This document shows positions 1 through 7,515 of a DNA stretch of 12,504 bases, in pieces (positions within the stretch are counted from its first letter, which is position 1; each line of letters starts with the position of its first letter). A model generated the notes under the pieces. The model was not told the DNA's origin, did not search any database, and saw only the letters and a program-made list of their open reading frames with translations. The DNA comes from CAYSBA01 sp964429075 [NCBI: uncultured bacterium]. Lineage in GTDB: Bacteria; CAYSBA01. A program made the translations under genes and the position numbers. The stretch covers positions 1 through 12,504 of the forward strand of contig CAYSBA010000008.1 of assembly GCA_964429075.1 (NCBI GenBank), in the 5' to 3' direction.

Positions 1-419
1 AATATAGATGGAGCAAATGTGACTAAAACAAAAATGGGAAATCTAAATAAAGAGTCTATCCCAAAAAGAAAGGCTACAAAAAAATATAAAAACCAGAGAA
101 AACCTATCGGTCTTTCAGATTGATATATCAGTCCACAGACTGCAATAACACTTGCGAAGGATTCAAACAGGTCAAGCCATCTATACAGTTGCATCCTCTT
201 TTTTTTGTAGGCCCATGTCGCAATTGGATAGAGCACGGAATTTGGCACAAGCCATAAAGATGTGATGTACCAGGGTGCATGAAAATAGGCTTCAACCTGT
301 GGAATCCTAAAGACAATAACAGCGCAGAGGATGATACCGTAAAAGATTAACATTCCAGCTGGACTGCGGAGCTCTTTATGGTAGTCTATATCGTAAAAAG
401 ATCTTTCTTTATCAATCAT
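1..419 (-). CDS. Partial multi-spanning membrane protein, possible sensor (N-terminal 139 residues)
   Basis: The reading frame is open from an ATG at 419 to the left edge, so only the N-terminus is visible. It starts M-I-D-K-E-R-S-F-Y-D-I-D-Y. A short hydrophilic head is followed by about five hydrophobic segments, near residues 22-39, 50-68, 82-98, 104-121 and 126-139, separated by short basic loops such as Y-K-K-K-R. This looks like an integral-membrane input or transport domain. I do not recognise the family. It is transcribed divergently from the sigma-54 response regulator at 523 with about 100 nt between them. A membrane sensor kinase partner is therefore a reasonable guess, but no kinase domain is in view. 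A membrane-linked cyclase or an unrelated membrane protein is equally possible. No Shine-Dalgarno precedes the ATG; a promoter-like pair lies almost on top of it. Confidence 0.6.
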   Translation of the reverse strand, partial: MIDKERSFYDIDYHKELRSPAGMLIFYGIILCAVIVFRIPQVEAYFHAPWYITSLWLVPNSVLYPIATWAYKKKRMQLYRWLDLFESFASVIAVCGLIYQSERPIGFLWFLYFFVAFLFGIDSLFRFPIFVLVTFAPSI

Positions 420-430
420 TGATAATTATA

Positions 431-458
431 ATTATACTCTTTTTTCTGGAAATTACAA
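431..458 (-). promoter_or_regulatory. Putative sigma-70-type promoter of the left-edge membrane protein
   Basis: On the minus strand TTGTAA (458-453) is followed after 16 nt by TATAAT (436-431). The expected transcript start falls about 5 nt upstream of the ATG at 419, which has no Shine-Dalgarno, so a leaderless or nearly leaderless mRNA is suggested. The region is very AT-rich, so a chance match is possible. Confidence 0.4.
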
Positions 459-471
459 CATATGATTAATT

Positions 472-500
472 TTGTGTTTAAAAAAAGTTGCTTTTATACT
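472..500 (+). promoter_or_regulatory. Putative sigma-70-type promoter of the response regulator
   Basis: TTGTGT (472-477) and TATACT (495-500) are separated by exactly 17 nt. The predicted start near 507 gives a leader of about 16 nt before the ATG at 523. If real, it rules out the upstream in-frame TTG at 472 as a start, because that codon is part of the -35 element. Confidence 0.4.
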
Positions 501-522
501 ATTCTTGGGTAATATTTGGATT

Positions 523-1902
523 ATGCAAAAACCTAATTATACAATCCTTCTGGTTGATGATGAGAGATTATTCAGGAAGGTATTGAGAAAGACCCTTACA
601 AGGGAGGGCTATAAGGTCCTTGAAGCTGCAGATGGTATTGAGGCCCTTGCCCTTTTAAAGAGGAATAGGCCGGATCTTCTTATACTTGATTATCGTATGC
701 CAAAGATGAATGGTCGTGAATTACTCCTAAGGATAAATGAAGAGAAGATCGATGTCCCTGTCATAATGTTATCTGCCTATGGTAATATCCAGCTTGCAGT
801 GGATTGTCTTAAACTGGGTGCAGTTGACTATCTGGAAAAACCTGTAGAGGCAGCCCTATTAAAGAAGAAGATAGAGGACTATCTCTCAAATCTTCAGAAG
901 ACAAAGATCACTATTGAACAATCAGGCATTGTTACAGAAGATCCAAAGATGCTTGAACTCTTGGAACGCTTAAGAAAGATAGCACCTTCTGAAGTAAATG
1001 TATTGATAACAGGTGAAAGTGGTACCGGTAAAGAGCTTATTGCACACACCATACATCGGTTGAGTTCAAGGAGACACAAAAACTTTGTAGTGGTTGATTG
1101 TGCTGTCTTGACACCCTCACTATTTGAATCTGAATTGTTTGGTCATGTAAAAGGTGCCTTTACTGGAGCAGTAGAGGATCGCGTAGGTAAACTTGAAATC
1201 GCCGATAAGGGTACAGTCTTTTTAGATGAAATAGGCAATATTGCACTCGAACTTCAGTCAAAATTGCTTCGGGTGGTAGAACGGAAGGAATTTAGCAGGG
1301 TTGGATCGTCAGAGGTAACAAAGGTGGATGTTCGTTTTATATCTGCAACAAATGTTGACCTATGGAATGCCATCAGTAGCGGTAGATTTAAAGAGGATCT
1401 ATATTTTAGACTTGACGAGGTTAGACTTGTCGTTCCACCTCTCAGGGAACGGGGCAGGGATGTTGAGGTTCTGACAGACTATTTTATAGAAAGGTATGCC
1501 AGAGTATTTGGAAAAAAGAGGGTCAGTCTAACAAAAGAGGCAAGGGATATTATCCTATCCTACAGTTGGCCTGGAAATGTCAGAGAACTTGAACACTGTA
1601 TAAAATCTGCTGTTCTTATCTGTGATGACAGAATAAGACCCTCCGATCTACCAGATCATATCAAAAAGACACCGAAAAAGGTGTTTGACATAAATGATAT
1701 CTTTAATGATATCCTTGATAGATCCCTGCGTGACGGCATTGACCTTGTTGAAGAGCACAAAAGATTGATAAATCGGATAGACAGAAGATTGATTGTAGAG
1801 CTTATACAAAAAAGGGGTCTTTCCCAGACAAAGGTAGCCAGCATGCTTGGAATAAGTAGAAACTCCCTGCGTGAAAAGATGAAAAAACTTGGTTTACTCT
1901 GA
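523..1902 (+). CDS. Sigma-54-dependent response regulator (NtrC family)
   Basis: A two-component activator of sigma-54 RNA polymerase, 460 residues from the ATG at 523, a normal length for the family. Residues 5-121 are a receiver domain with acidic pair D12-D13, phosphoacceptor D56 in L-D-Y-R-M-P, S84 and K106, all expected for a phosphorylatable receiver. Residues about 137-365 are the AAA+ ATPase: Walker A G-E-S-G-T-G-K (164-170), the sigma-54 contact loop G-A-F-T-G-A (211-216) and Walker B around V-F-L-D-E (232-236). A Fis-type helix-turn-helix ends the protein (about 420-460). An in-frame TTG at 472 would add 17 residues not needed by the receiver fold and sits in a likely -35 box, so I chose 523; only a weak GGA precedes it. 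The gene is divergent from a membrane protein that may be its sensor. The target genes are not evident: I saw no clear -24/-12 promoter in the window. It ends 3 nt from the convergent tonB stop. Confidence 0.95.
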   Translation: MQKPNYTILLVDDERLFRKVLRKTLTREGYKVLEAADGIEALALLKRNRPDLLILDYRMPKMNGRELLLRINEEKIDVPVIMLSAYGNIQLAVDCLKLGAVDYLEKPVEAALLKKKIEDYLSNLQKTKITIEQSGIVTEDPKMLELLERLRKIAPSEVNVLITGESGTGKELIAHTIHRLSSRRHKNFVVVDCAVLTPSLFESELFGHVKGAFTGAVEDRVGKLEIADKGTVFLDEIGNIALELQSKLLRVVERKEFSRVGSSEVTKVDVRFISATNVDLWNAISSGRFKEDLYFRLDEVRLVVPPLRERGRDVEVLTDYFIERYARVFGKKRVSLTKEARDIILSYSWPGNVRELEHCIKSAVLICDDRIRPSDLPDHIKKTPKKVFDINDIFNDILDRSLRDGIDLVEEHKRLINRIDRRLIVELIQKRGLSQTKVASMLGISRNSLREKMKKLGLL

Positions 1903-1905
1903 ATC

Positions 1906-2667
1906 CTATTCTAAGACAAAACGGATAGTGTATCTTATACTATAGCTGATTGGTTTATTGTCTATCATGGCAGGTCTGAATTTGAATTTCCTGATTGCGG
2001 ATACAGCCTGTGGGACAAAGCCTTTATCAGAATAAGAAACAGGAGTTACAGCAACAACCTTTCCATGTTTGTCAATCCTTATTCTTAATATAACCCAACC
2101 TTCAACACCTTTTTGTTTTAATTCTTTTGGATATTCTGGTTTGACCTCCTTTATAACTACAGGAAGAGTCAAATTTCCTTTGTCATGATAGACAACAGGA
2201 GTTTGAGATATTTCTAAATCTTGATTTTTTTTGTATCTGCTTTGTACTTTTGGAGGTCTCATACTTAAGGTATTGCCTACTGCAACGCTAAACTCTCCCT
2301 GGCCCTCTAATACTGAATCAAAGGTTAAACCAAATATTTTCTTAGTCTCTTTTGTTTTTTTTATATCTGTTTGCTGTTTATTCATATCTTTTAAGATTTG
2401 TTTGTGCCTGTAAAATCTGTTCTCTGGTTTTGAATGCCATATTCTCTTTTTTTTATTTATATTGTGAGCAATGTTGATACCCCTTTCTTTTTTTATCTTA
2501 TCTTTCTTTTTTATAATCCTTTTATTTTTTTTCTTTACATAGGTTACCTGAAATTCTATTGACTGGTTATAGATATGAGTCATTTTTTTACCAGAAACAG
2601 AGAAAAATAGAAAAAGATGAAGGATTATAGACGAGAAGATGTAAGGTGTAAGTCTAATAATCCTCAA
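1906..2667 (-). CDS. tonB: TonB-family energy transducer
   Basis: Transmits the proton-motive force harvested by ExbB-ExbD to outer-membrane receptors; 253 residues. The N-terminus has one membrane segment (about 7-25) with S13-x3-H17, matching the functionally important Ser/His pair in the E. coli TonB anchor. The C-terminal TonB domain covers about 175-253 and includes P-E-Y-P, G-V-E-G-W-V-I-L and F-K-F-R-P-A. Between them, residues about 40-110 are very Lys/Arg-rich rather than the usual Pro-rich spacer. A segment near 110-140 contains V-A-V-G-N-T-L, which I associate with delta-proteobacterial TonB proteins. The start is TTG at 2667, supported by the anchor motif and by the 4-nt TTGA overlap with the exbD stop. 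The coding strand carries four runs of eight A (2225-2232, 2355-2362, 2447-2454, 2525-2532). It is the last gene of the hemD-exbB-exbD-tonB cluster; no terminator hairpin is visible after it. Confidence 0.9.
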   Translation of the reverse strand: MRIIRLTPYIFSSIILHLFLFFSVSGKKMTHIYNQSIEFQVTYVKKKNKRIIKKKDKIKKERGINIAHNINKKKRIWHSKPENRFYRHKQILKDMNKQQTDIKKTKETKKIFGLTFDSVLEGQGEFSVAVGNTLSMRPPKVQSRYKKNQDLEISQTPVVYHDKGNLTLPVVIKEVKPEYPKELKQKGVEGWVILRIRIDKHGKVVAVTPVSYSDKGFVPQAVSAIRKFKFRPAMIDNKPISYSIRYTIRFVLE

Positions 2668-3080
2668 GGCGACTCTCTTTCAATGTTTATTGCAAATCTT
2701 GTAACACCACACTGTTTTATAAGGTCGATAAAATGAACAACAAATCCATAACGAAGATCCTTATCTGCCCTAATCAGTACTGTTAATTGCGGGTTGTTTT
2801 TTATATCATTAAGAAGGATCATTCTAAGTTTGTCTTCATCAACCCTTTCTCCATTAAGCTCAATTGTCCCATCCTTATAAAGCACAAGTCCGTAGGTCTT
2901 TTTTAATCTCTCACCCTGACTGGCTCCCTTTGGTAGATTTACCTTAATAGATGAAAGATATATCATTGGAGCTGTAACCATAAATATAATAAGAAGGACT
3001 AAAACCACATCCACAAATGGAGTGATGTTAATATCTGTTATTATATCGTCGTTGTTATTGTTGTGAAGATTGGCCCCCAC
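2664..3080 (-). CDS. exbD: ExbD/TolR-family proton-channel subunit
   Basis: Partner of the ExbB-type pentamer in the inner membrane; 138 residues, normal for the family. A short Asn-rich cytoplasmic head leads to I-N-I-T-P-F-V-D-V-V-L-V-L-L-I-I-F-M. D24 is the conserved membrane aspartate that carries protons. The periplasmic domain follows with V-N-L-P, D-G-T-I-E-L-N-G and I-R-A-D-K-D, as in ExbD and TolR. The start is GTG at 3080, preceded by G-rich GGGGAG (3089-3084) at a short 3-nt spacing. It overlaps the end of the upstream exbB-like gene by 26 nt and the downstream tonB by 4 nt, so the three are very likely translationally coupled. Sequence alone does not separate ExbD from TolR; the adjacent tonB and absence of tolA/tolB favour ExbD. 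Confidence 0.92.
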   Translation of the reverse strand: MGANLHNNNNDDIITDINITPFVDVVLVLLIIFMVTAPMIYLSSIKVNLPKGASQGERLKKTYGLVLYKDGTIELNGERVDEDKLRMILLNDIKNNPQLTVLIRADKDLRYGFVVHFIDLIKQCGVTRFAINIERESP

Positions 3081-3663
3081 AATCTCCCCTTTTTTTGATA
3101 CTTCTAAAATATTGGAACAACGAAGTATAGTCCTCTGTCAGACTGTTTAACGCCTTTGAGAGATGGTTGTAAGAGATTACTGCAGGTATTGCCACAAACA
3201 AACCAACTGCTGTAGCAACCAGTGCCTCAGAGATACCAGACATAACCATGCCTATATTGTTTATATTTCCGGTTGTCTTTTGAGCAAGTACATGGAAGGC
3301 ATTGATGACACCGATTACTGTGCCAAAGAGTCCAATAAAGGGTGCATTACTCCCTATACTACCAAGAAAGGTAAGCCCCCACATAAAAAATTTCCTCAGA
3401 TCTTTGCTAAATTGATCGGTAGCTGGATCATCATCAAGTGTTGCATATCTTTCAAAAATTTCCCTTATATCTTTTTTAAGCATTCTAAGCAGATTTGCAG
3501 GATCTTTTTCGTTTAAAATATCTAATTTGTCTATCCTGTAAGAGATCAATATATGTATCTTTCTTAAGATGAGTGCCATTGTTAGTATAGATAGACCAAT
3601 CAGTACATAGAGTACCCATTCTGCACCAAAATATGCTATCGTAAGGAGTCTATCAACCAGCAT
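3055..3663 (-). CDS. exbB: ExbB/TolQ/MotA-family proton-channel protein
   Basis: Inner-membrane proton channel that, with ExbD, drives TonB; 202 residues. There are three predicted membrane segments: about 10-34, 98-124 and 142-165. The family signature is clear in N-A-P-F-I-G-L-F-G-T-V-I-G-V (106-119) and in A-L-V-A-T-A-V-G-L-F-V-A-I-P (147-160), whose threonines T115 and T151 match channel-lining positions of the family. The start ATG at 3663 lies inside the 3' end of the CobA-HemD gene, an 11-nt overlap with that stop; only a distant GAGG precedes it, so translation probably depends on coupling. It overlaps exbD by 26 nt. TolQ is the alternative name, but the following gene is tonB-like. 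Confidence 0.92.
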   Translation of the reverse strand: MLVDRLLTIAYFGAEWVLYVLIGLSILTMALILRKIHILISYRIDKLDILNEKDPANLLRMLKKDIREIFERYATLDDDPATDQFSKDLRKFFMWGLTFLGSIGSNAPFIGLFGTVIGVINAFHVLAQKTTGNINNIGMVMSGISEALVATAVGLFVAIPAVISYNHLSKALNSLTEDYTSLFQYFRSIKKRGDCGGQSSQQ

Positions 3664-5170
3664 GTCTTACTATAGCCTCTATAAGTCCTTGCATTGTGTA
3701 GGTCTCTGCCTGGATCAACTTTTTTACTCCCTTTCTTTTCAAGGCAGACGTCGTAACCGGACCTATTGATACAGGGTATGAACGGTCTATCAGCCATCGT
3801 GCCTTTTCTTCTGTTAAGATGTCAAAGAAATTATAAACAGTACTCGGGGAAGTAAAGGTTATATAGTCACACCCTTCTTTTAGAAGTCTATCTATTACAA
3901 TGCGATGTGGTTCTTCCTTCAGTGTTGTATAGGTTTCATTCTCCTCAACAAGACAGCCATATTTCAACAGGCCTTCTTTCAGTGTGGATCGTGCCATTTT
4001 TGTTCGCGGCAGGAGTATCCTATCATTTTTCTTTATGCCTGCCTTCGGTAACTCTTCTAAAATGGATTCTGCTACAAATTTTGTTGGAACGTAGTCAGGT
4101 TTAATTCCCTTTTCTATTAATTTATCACAAGTAGCACTTCCAATTGCACAAATTTTAACTCCATTCAAAGCCCTTGTGTCTTTTTTAAATTCAAATAACT
4201 TGTTAAAAAATGGCTCTATTGCATTGGCGCTTGTAAAGATAATCCAGTCAAAGGACTCTATTTTTTTTAAAGAATTTGCAAGTGGAGTAAGATCTTTTGG
4301 TTCTCCAGTTCGAATACATGGCAGAAGGACAACTTCAGCACCCATTAATTGTAGATTGATTATATCTCTTTTTGCAGCGATAAATGGTCTTGTCACTACA
4401 ATCCTTTTCCCCAAAAGTGGTATATCATGTATGTAGTTTGTATCAATTTTATCTTTAGTTGCCTCTCCCACTATTAATACTGATGGTGGCCTGATATTCT
4501 GAACAGAGGCGACATCCAGAAGCTGATCAAGCCTGCATTTTATTACCTTTGATCCCCATCTGAATGCAGACTGTACAATAACTACAGGACTTGTTTCAGG
4601 GACACCCTTTGATATCAATTCTGATATCACATTCTTTAGATTTCCAACTGGCATAAGGATTACATAAGTAGATTCTTTATCAAACCCCGGGAAGTTCAAT
4701 TCCATCTCATCTTTTCTTTTATGACCTGTAACTATATAGATTTTAGAAGAGACACGTCTTTTGGTCAGTGAAAAGCCGCTGTAGGCTGCACATGCGAGGG
4801 CTGAAGATATCCCGGGGACGACTTCATAGGGGATATTATGTCTTTGTAGGAATTCAATCTCTTCTCCGAGTCTGCCAAATACTACAGGATCTCCTCCCTT
4901 TAGTCTGCCTACTGCTTTTTCTGCTCTAAATTCCTTAAGGATTATCTCGTTTATATCCTCTTGGCTCATGGGATGATGACCTGGGTATTTACCTACATTA
5001 ATAATCTTTTTGCCAGGAGGAATGAGAGATAGGATCTCGGTTGAGACAAGATGATCTACAATAAAAACAGAAAGTTCATCGAGTAGGACCCTCGCCTTCT
5101 GGGTGAGCAAAAGGGCTGACCCAGGTCCTGCACCAATAAAATAGACTCTATTTGGTATCTGTCTGTTCAT
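3653..5170 (-). CDS. cobA-hemD: Fused uroporphyrinogen-III C-methyltransferase / uroporphyrinogen-III synthase (CobA-HemD)
   Basis: A bifunctional cytoplasmic tetrapyrrole enzyme of 505 residues. Residues about 8-240 form the SAM-dependent methyltransferase that converts uroporphyrinogen III to precorrin-2 for siroheme and B12. Landmarks are G-A-G-P-G (13-17), D39, K61, R-L-K-G-G-D-P (89-95), P-G-I-S-S-A (119-124) and M173. D39, K61 and M173 line up with residues I recall as catalytically important in the CysG methyltransferase. Residues about 253-505 form uroporphyrinogen-III synthase, which cyclises hydroxymethylbilane; it has G-K-R-I-V-V-T-R-P at its start, then I-F-T-S-A-N-A, I-G-S-A-T, I-L-L-P-R and F-T-S-P-S-T-V. 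The usual Asp after G-P-G in the first motif is Ser18. This fusion is common in anaerobes and delta-proteobacteria. It heads the exbB-exbD-tonB cluster and is divergent from ccmABCD, linking precursor supply to heme export. No hemA, hemC or hemB is in view. Confidence 0.93.
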   Translation of the reverse strand: MNRQIPNRVYFIGAGPGSALLLTQKARVLLDELSVFIVDHLVSTEILSLIPPGKKIINVGKYPGHHPMSQEDINEIILKEFRAEKAVGRLKGGDPVVFGRLGEEIEFLQRHNIPYEVVPGISSALACAAYSGFSLTKRRVSSKIYIVTGHKRKDEMELNFPGFDKESTYVILMPVGNLKNVISELISKGVPETSPVVIVQSAFRWGSKVIKCRLDQLLDVASVQNIRPPSVLIVGEATKDKIDTNYIHDIPLLGKRIVVTRPFIAAKRDIINLQLMGAEVVLLPCIRTGEPKDLTPLANSLKKIESFDWIIFTSANAIEPFFNKLFEFKKDTRALNGVKICAIGSATCDKLIEKGIKPDYVPTKFVAESILEELPKAGIKKNDRILLPRTKMARSTLKEGLLKYGCLVEENETYTTLKEEPHRIVIDRLLKEGCDYITFTSPSTVYNFFDILTEEKARWLIDRSYPVSIGPVTTSALKRKGVKKLIQAETYTMQGLIEAIVRHAG

Positions 5171-5177
5171 TGGCTAA

Positions 5178-5206
5178 AAGATAAAACAGGACAAAGACTT
5201 TTGCAA
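5178..5206 (-). promoter_or_regulatory. Putative promoter of the cobA-hemD/exbB/exbD/tonB cluster
   Basis: On the minus strand TTGCAA (5206-5201) is followed after 17 nt by TATCTT (5183-5178). Seven nt separate the -10 box from the ATG at 5170, which has no Shine-Dalgarno. The expected transcript start therefore coincides with the start codon, pointing to a leaderless message. The remainder of the 144-nt divergent region up to ccmA shows no clear plus-strand promoter. Confidence 0.4.
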
Positions 5207-5314
5207 ACTTTGAATGGGATCTTGAGATGATGTATTCATTATAGCTGAAATTCTGTTAATGTAACAACAAAAAAATTATTTGAAAAAAGATTCCTTTTAT
5301 GACACAGAAAGATC

Positions 5315-5995
5315 ATGTCCTTTCTATTAGTCGATAGAGTAACAAAGCGATTTGGATCAATACAGGTTCTGAAGAATGTCTCTTTTGAGATAGAGAAGGG
5401 AGCGATAGTAGCCCTGCTGGGGCATAATGGTGCAGGTAAATCCACCATATTGAAAATAATTGCAGGTCTTATAAGACCTAATTCAGGGAAGGTCCTCCTA
5501 AATGGAAAAAGTACTTCAGAATATACTACAAGGGCCTCAATCGGAGTTATATCACACGAGACCATGCTTTATCATGGACTTTCTGCCATGGATAATCTGA
5601 TATTCTACGCAAGGATGTATGGGGTTTATGATCCTGAGGAAAAGGCCAAAAAGATGCTGAAGATGGCAGGTCTTTTGCATAGAGCCAATGATCCTCTAAG
5701 AAATTTTTCAAGAGGTATGTTGCAAAGGGTAACAATTGCAAGGGCCCTCATACATGATCCTGAGCTTGTACTGATGGATGAGCCATTCACAGGACTTGAC
5801 AGGTCAATGAAGGAAAGGGTGATGGAATGGATTAAATCAATGAAGCAAAATAGTACAACGGTTGTACTTGTAACACACGATCTTGAGGCAGGATTTGCGC
5901 TTTCCGAAAGATTTGTTGTCCTTAAAAAGGGTGTTGTTGTGGAGACTGGGGAATCTACCAAGGAGGCCCTTAAAAGATGTAAGGGGCTGATATGA
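5315..5995 (+). CDS. ccmA: Heme exporter ATP-binding protein CcmA
   Basis: ATPase of the CcmABCD complex, which releases holo-CcmE during System I cytochrome c maturation; 226 residues. All ABC ATPase landmarks are present: Walker A G-H-N-G-A-G-K-S-T (36-44), signature F-S-R-G-M (131-135), Walker B L-V-L-M-D-E-P (151-157), D-loop G-L-D (160-162) and switch His188. The F-S-R-G-M-x-Q-R signature rather than L-S-G-G-Q is typical of CcmA-like exporters. The immediate ccmB and ccmC neighbours confirm the assignment. The start ATG at 5315 has a modest purine-rich GAAAG about 5 nt upstream; an ATG at 5299 is out of frame. The stop overlaps ccmB by 4 nt (ATGA). Confidence 0.95.
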   Translation: MSFLLVDRVTKRFGSIQVLKNVSFEIEKGAIVALLGHNGAGKSTILKIIAGLIRPNSGKVLLNGKSTSEYTTRASIGVISHETMLYHGLSAMDNLIFYARMYGVYDPEEKAKKMLKMAGLLHRANDPLRNFSRGMLQRVTIARALIHDPELVLMDEPFTGLDRSMKERVMEWIKSMKQNSTTVVLVTHDLEAGFALSERFVVLKKGVVVETGESTKEALKRCKGLI

Positions 5996-6660
5996 GAGCA
6001 GTATTTCAACTTGTAAAAAAGGATCTTTTATATGAATATCGAACAAAAGAGGTTACAAGTTCCATGCTTCTTTTTTCTCTTATTGTTGTTGTTATGTTTG
6101 GCTTTACCTTTGAGCCCGGTAGCAGGGTGGTGAAAGAATCTATGCCAGGGTTGATGTGGATAGTCTATGTATTTTCTGGAATGATTGGTCTAAACAGGGT
6201 GTTTGACATTGAGACGAAAAATGATGCTCTTTCTGGATTGATGCTCACACCTTACGATATATCTTTTGTGTATTTCGGCAAAAGTATTTCAGCATCCATA
6301 CTGATGTTACTTACAGAGTTTGTCACACTTCCATTTTTTGCACTATTCTATGGGATTCCTATCTTCAGGATCTTTCCTCAACTTATTTTGTTGTTTCTGG
6401 CAGTTACAATAGGATTCTCTGGTGCAGGGACAATCTTTGCAGCAATGCTTGTAAGAAATAAGACACGCGAGTTTCTGCTTCCGATATTGCTTTTTCCACT
6501 TGTAGTGCCTATACTTATAGCATCTGTAAAGATTACCCATGGACTTTTGATGAGTCATGGGTTATCTGAGTTTGTTGAATGGATCAAGGTGATTGTAGTT
6601 TTTGACATAATATTTTATACTTCAGGATATCTAACAGCAGGGTATATCTTTGAGCCATGA
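5992..6660 (+). CDS. ccmB: Heme exporter membrane protein CcmB
   Basis: Integral-membrane partner of CcmA, 222 residues, the normal CcmB length. About six hydrophobic segments are visible, starting near residues 24, 50, 100, 130, 160 and 195. The N-terminal V-K-K-D-L-x-x-E-Y-R-T-K-E and F-E-P-G motifs, and the M-I-G-L-N-R-x-F-D-I-E segment, fit the family pattern well. The start ATG overlaps the ccmA stop (ATGA) and is preceded by AAGGGG; the stop overlaps ccmC by 4 nt in the same way. It has no enzymatic role of its own: it forms the membrane part of the complex that frees heme-loaded CcmE. Confidence 0.93.
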   Translation: MRAVFQLVKKDLLYEYRTKEVTSSMLLFSLIVVVMFGFTFEPGSRVVKESMPGLMWIVYVFSGMIGLNRVFDIETKNDALSGLMLTPYDISFVYFGKSISASILMLLTEFVTLPFFALFYGIPIFRIFPQLILLFLAVTIGFSGAGTIFAAMLVRNKTREFLLPILLFPLVVPILIASVKITHGLLMSHGLSEFVEWIKVIVVFDIIFYTSGYLTAGYIFEP

Positions 6661-7355
6661 TTAAAAAGAGTCAAAAGATACTATTTTTTGTCGTATTTAT
6701 TCTTATGGGTATTGCCCTTTATATGGTCTTTTTGTACGCTCCAAAAGAGAAGACTATGGGAGATCTTCAGCGGATCTTCTACTTTCATGTACCGAGTGCA
6801 TGGACAGGATTTCTTGCCTTTTTAATGACATTTGTATTCAGTATTCTGTATCTCAAAAAGAGGGATATCAAATATGATACCCTTGCAAATGTGTCAGTAA
6901 AGATAGGTCTTATATTCTGTACAATTGTTCTTATCACAGGTCCTTTATGGGCAAGACCTGCATGGGGTGCATGGTGGACCTGGGATCCACGACTAACAAC
7001 AACACTGATACTGTGGTTCCTTTATGCAGGATATCTTGTTATTAGGGGTTCTGTTGAAGATAAAGAGAAGATGAGACGTTTTTGTGCAGTTCTTGGTATT
7101 GTGGCATTTATTGATGTACCGATTGTTTTTTTCTCAATAAGGCTCTGGCGTACAATTCATCCTGTTGTATTTACACCAAAAAAGGTGAATATCGAGCCAA
7201 AGATGCTTTTTGTACTACTGTTTTCCCTTACTGTGTTTACCCTGTTGTATGTGCTTTTGCTCACAATAAGTTATGAGATTGAGGTTCTTCTTAGTAAAAC
7301 GGCAAGATTAAAAGAGACGTTTGAGGAGGAGATACATGGAGACAATCCCGCATAG
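6657..7355 (+). CDS. ccmC: Heme-handling membrane protein CcmC
   Basis: Loads heme onto CcmE in the periplasm as part of CcmABCD; 232 residues, six predicted membrane segments. The tryptophan-rich heme-handling motif is intact: G-A-W-W-T-W-D-P-R (104-112). The two family histidines that ligate heme are likely H44 (in F-Y-F-H-V-P-S-A-W) and H168 (in T-I-H-P-V-V). The length and position directly after ccmA-ccmB separate it from the longer CcmF and from the System II protein CcsA. It overlaps ccmB by 4 nt and the following small ccmD-like gene by 20 nt. Confidence 0.95.
   Translation: MIKKSQKILFFVVFILMGIALYMVFLYAPKEKTMGDLQRIFYFHVPSAWTGFLAFLMTFVFSILYLKKRDIKYDTLANVSVKIGLIFCTIVLITGPLWARPAWGAWWTWDPRLTTTLILWFLYAGYLVIRGSVEDKEKMRRFCAVLGIVAFIDVPIVFFSIRLWRTIHPVVFTPKKVNIEPKMLFVLLFSLTVFTLLYVLLLTISYEIEVLLSKTARLKETFEEEIHGDNPA
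7324..7329 (+). promoter_or_regulatory. Strong Shine-Dalgarno fixing the ccmD-like start
   Basis: A perfect AGGAGG, lying inside the end of ccmC, is placed 6 nt before the ATG at 7336. It decides between this start and the in-frame upstream TTG at 7321. Confidence 0.7.
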
Positions 7356-7515
7356 TGACAGGATGTTGTATCTTTTTCTGGCCTATTTGAGTATATGGAT
7401 ACTCTTGGGTCTTTATCTTTTTTATATAGGTAAAAAGGCGGCTCTTCTCAAAAGAGAGCTGGATCAGCTTAATGAGCGTATCAAAGAAAAAGGTTACATG
7501 GAGCAAAAATCATGA
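7336..7515 (+). CDS. ccmD: Small single-span protein, CcmD-like
   Basis: A 59-residue protein with one membrane segment (about 9-31) followed by a charged, probably helical tail rich in K, R and E. Size, topology and position right after ccmC match CcmD, the small protein that stabilises the CcmABC complex and helps release holo-CcmE. CcmD sequences are poorly conserved, so the call rests mainly on size, topology and context. The start at 7336 is supported by an ideal AGGAGG. The gene overlaps ccmC by 20 nt and the TPR gene by 4 nt (ATGA), indicating coupled translation. Confidence 0.75.
   Translation: METIPHSDRMLYLFLAYLSIWILLGLYLFYIGKKAALLKRELDQLNERIKEKGYMEQKS

Noticed and set aside
472-522. 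Upstream TTG start for the response regulator adding 17 residues
   Set aside because: The extension is hydrophobic and lies before the receiver fold; the codon is within a likely -35 box; the ATG at 523 gives a normal NtrC-family N-terminus.
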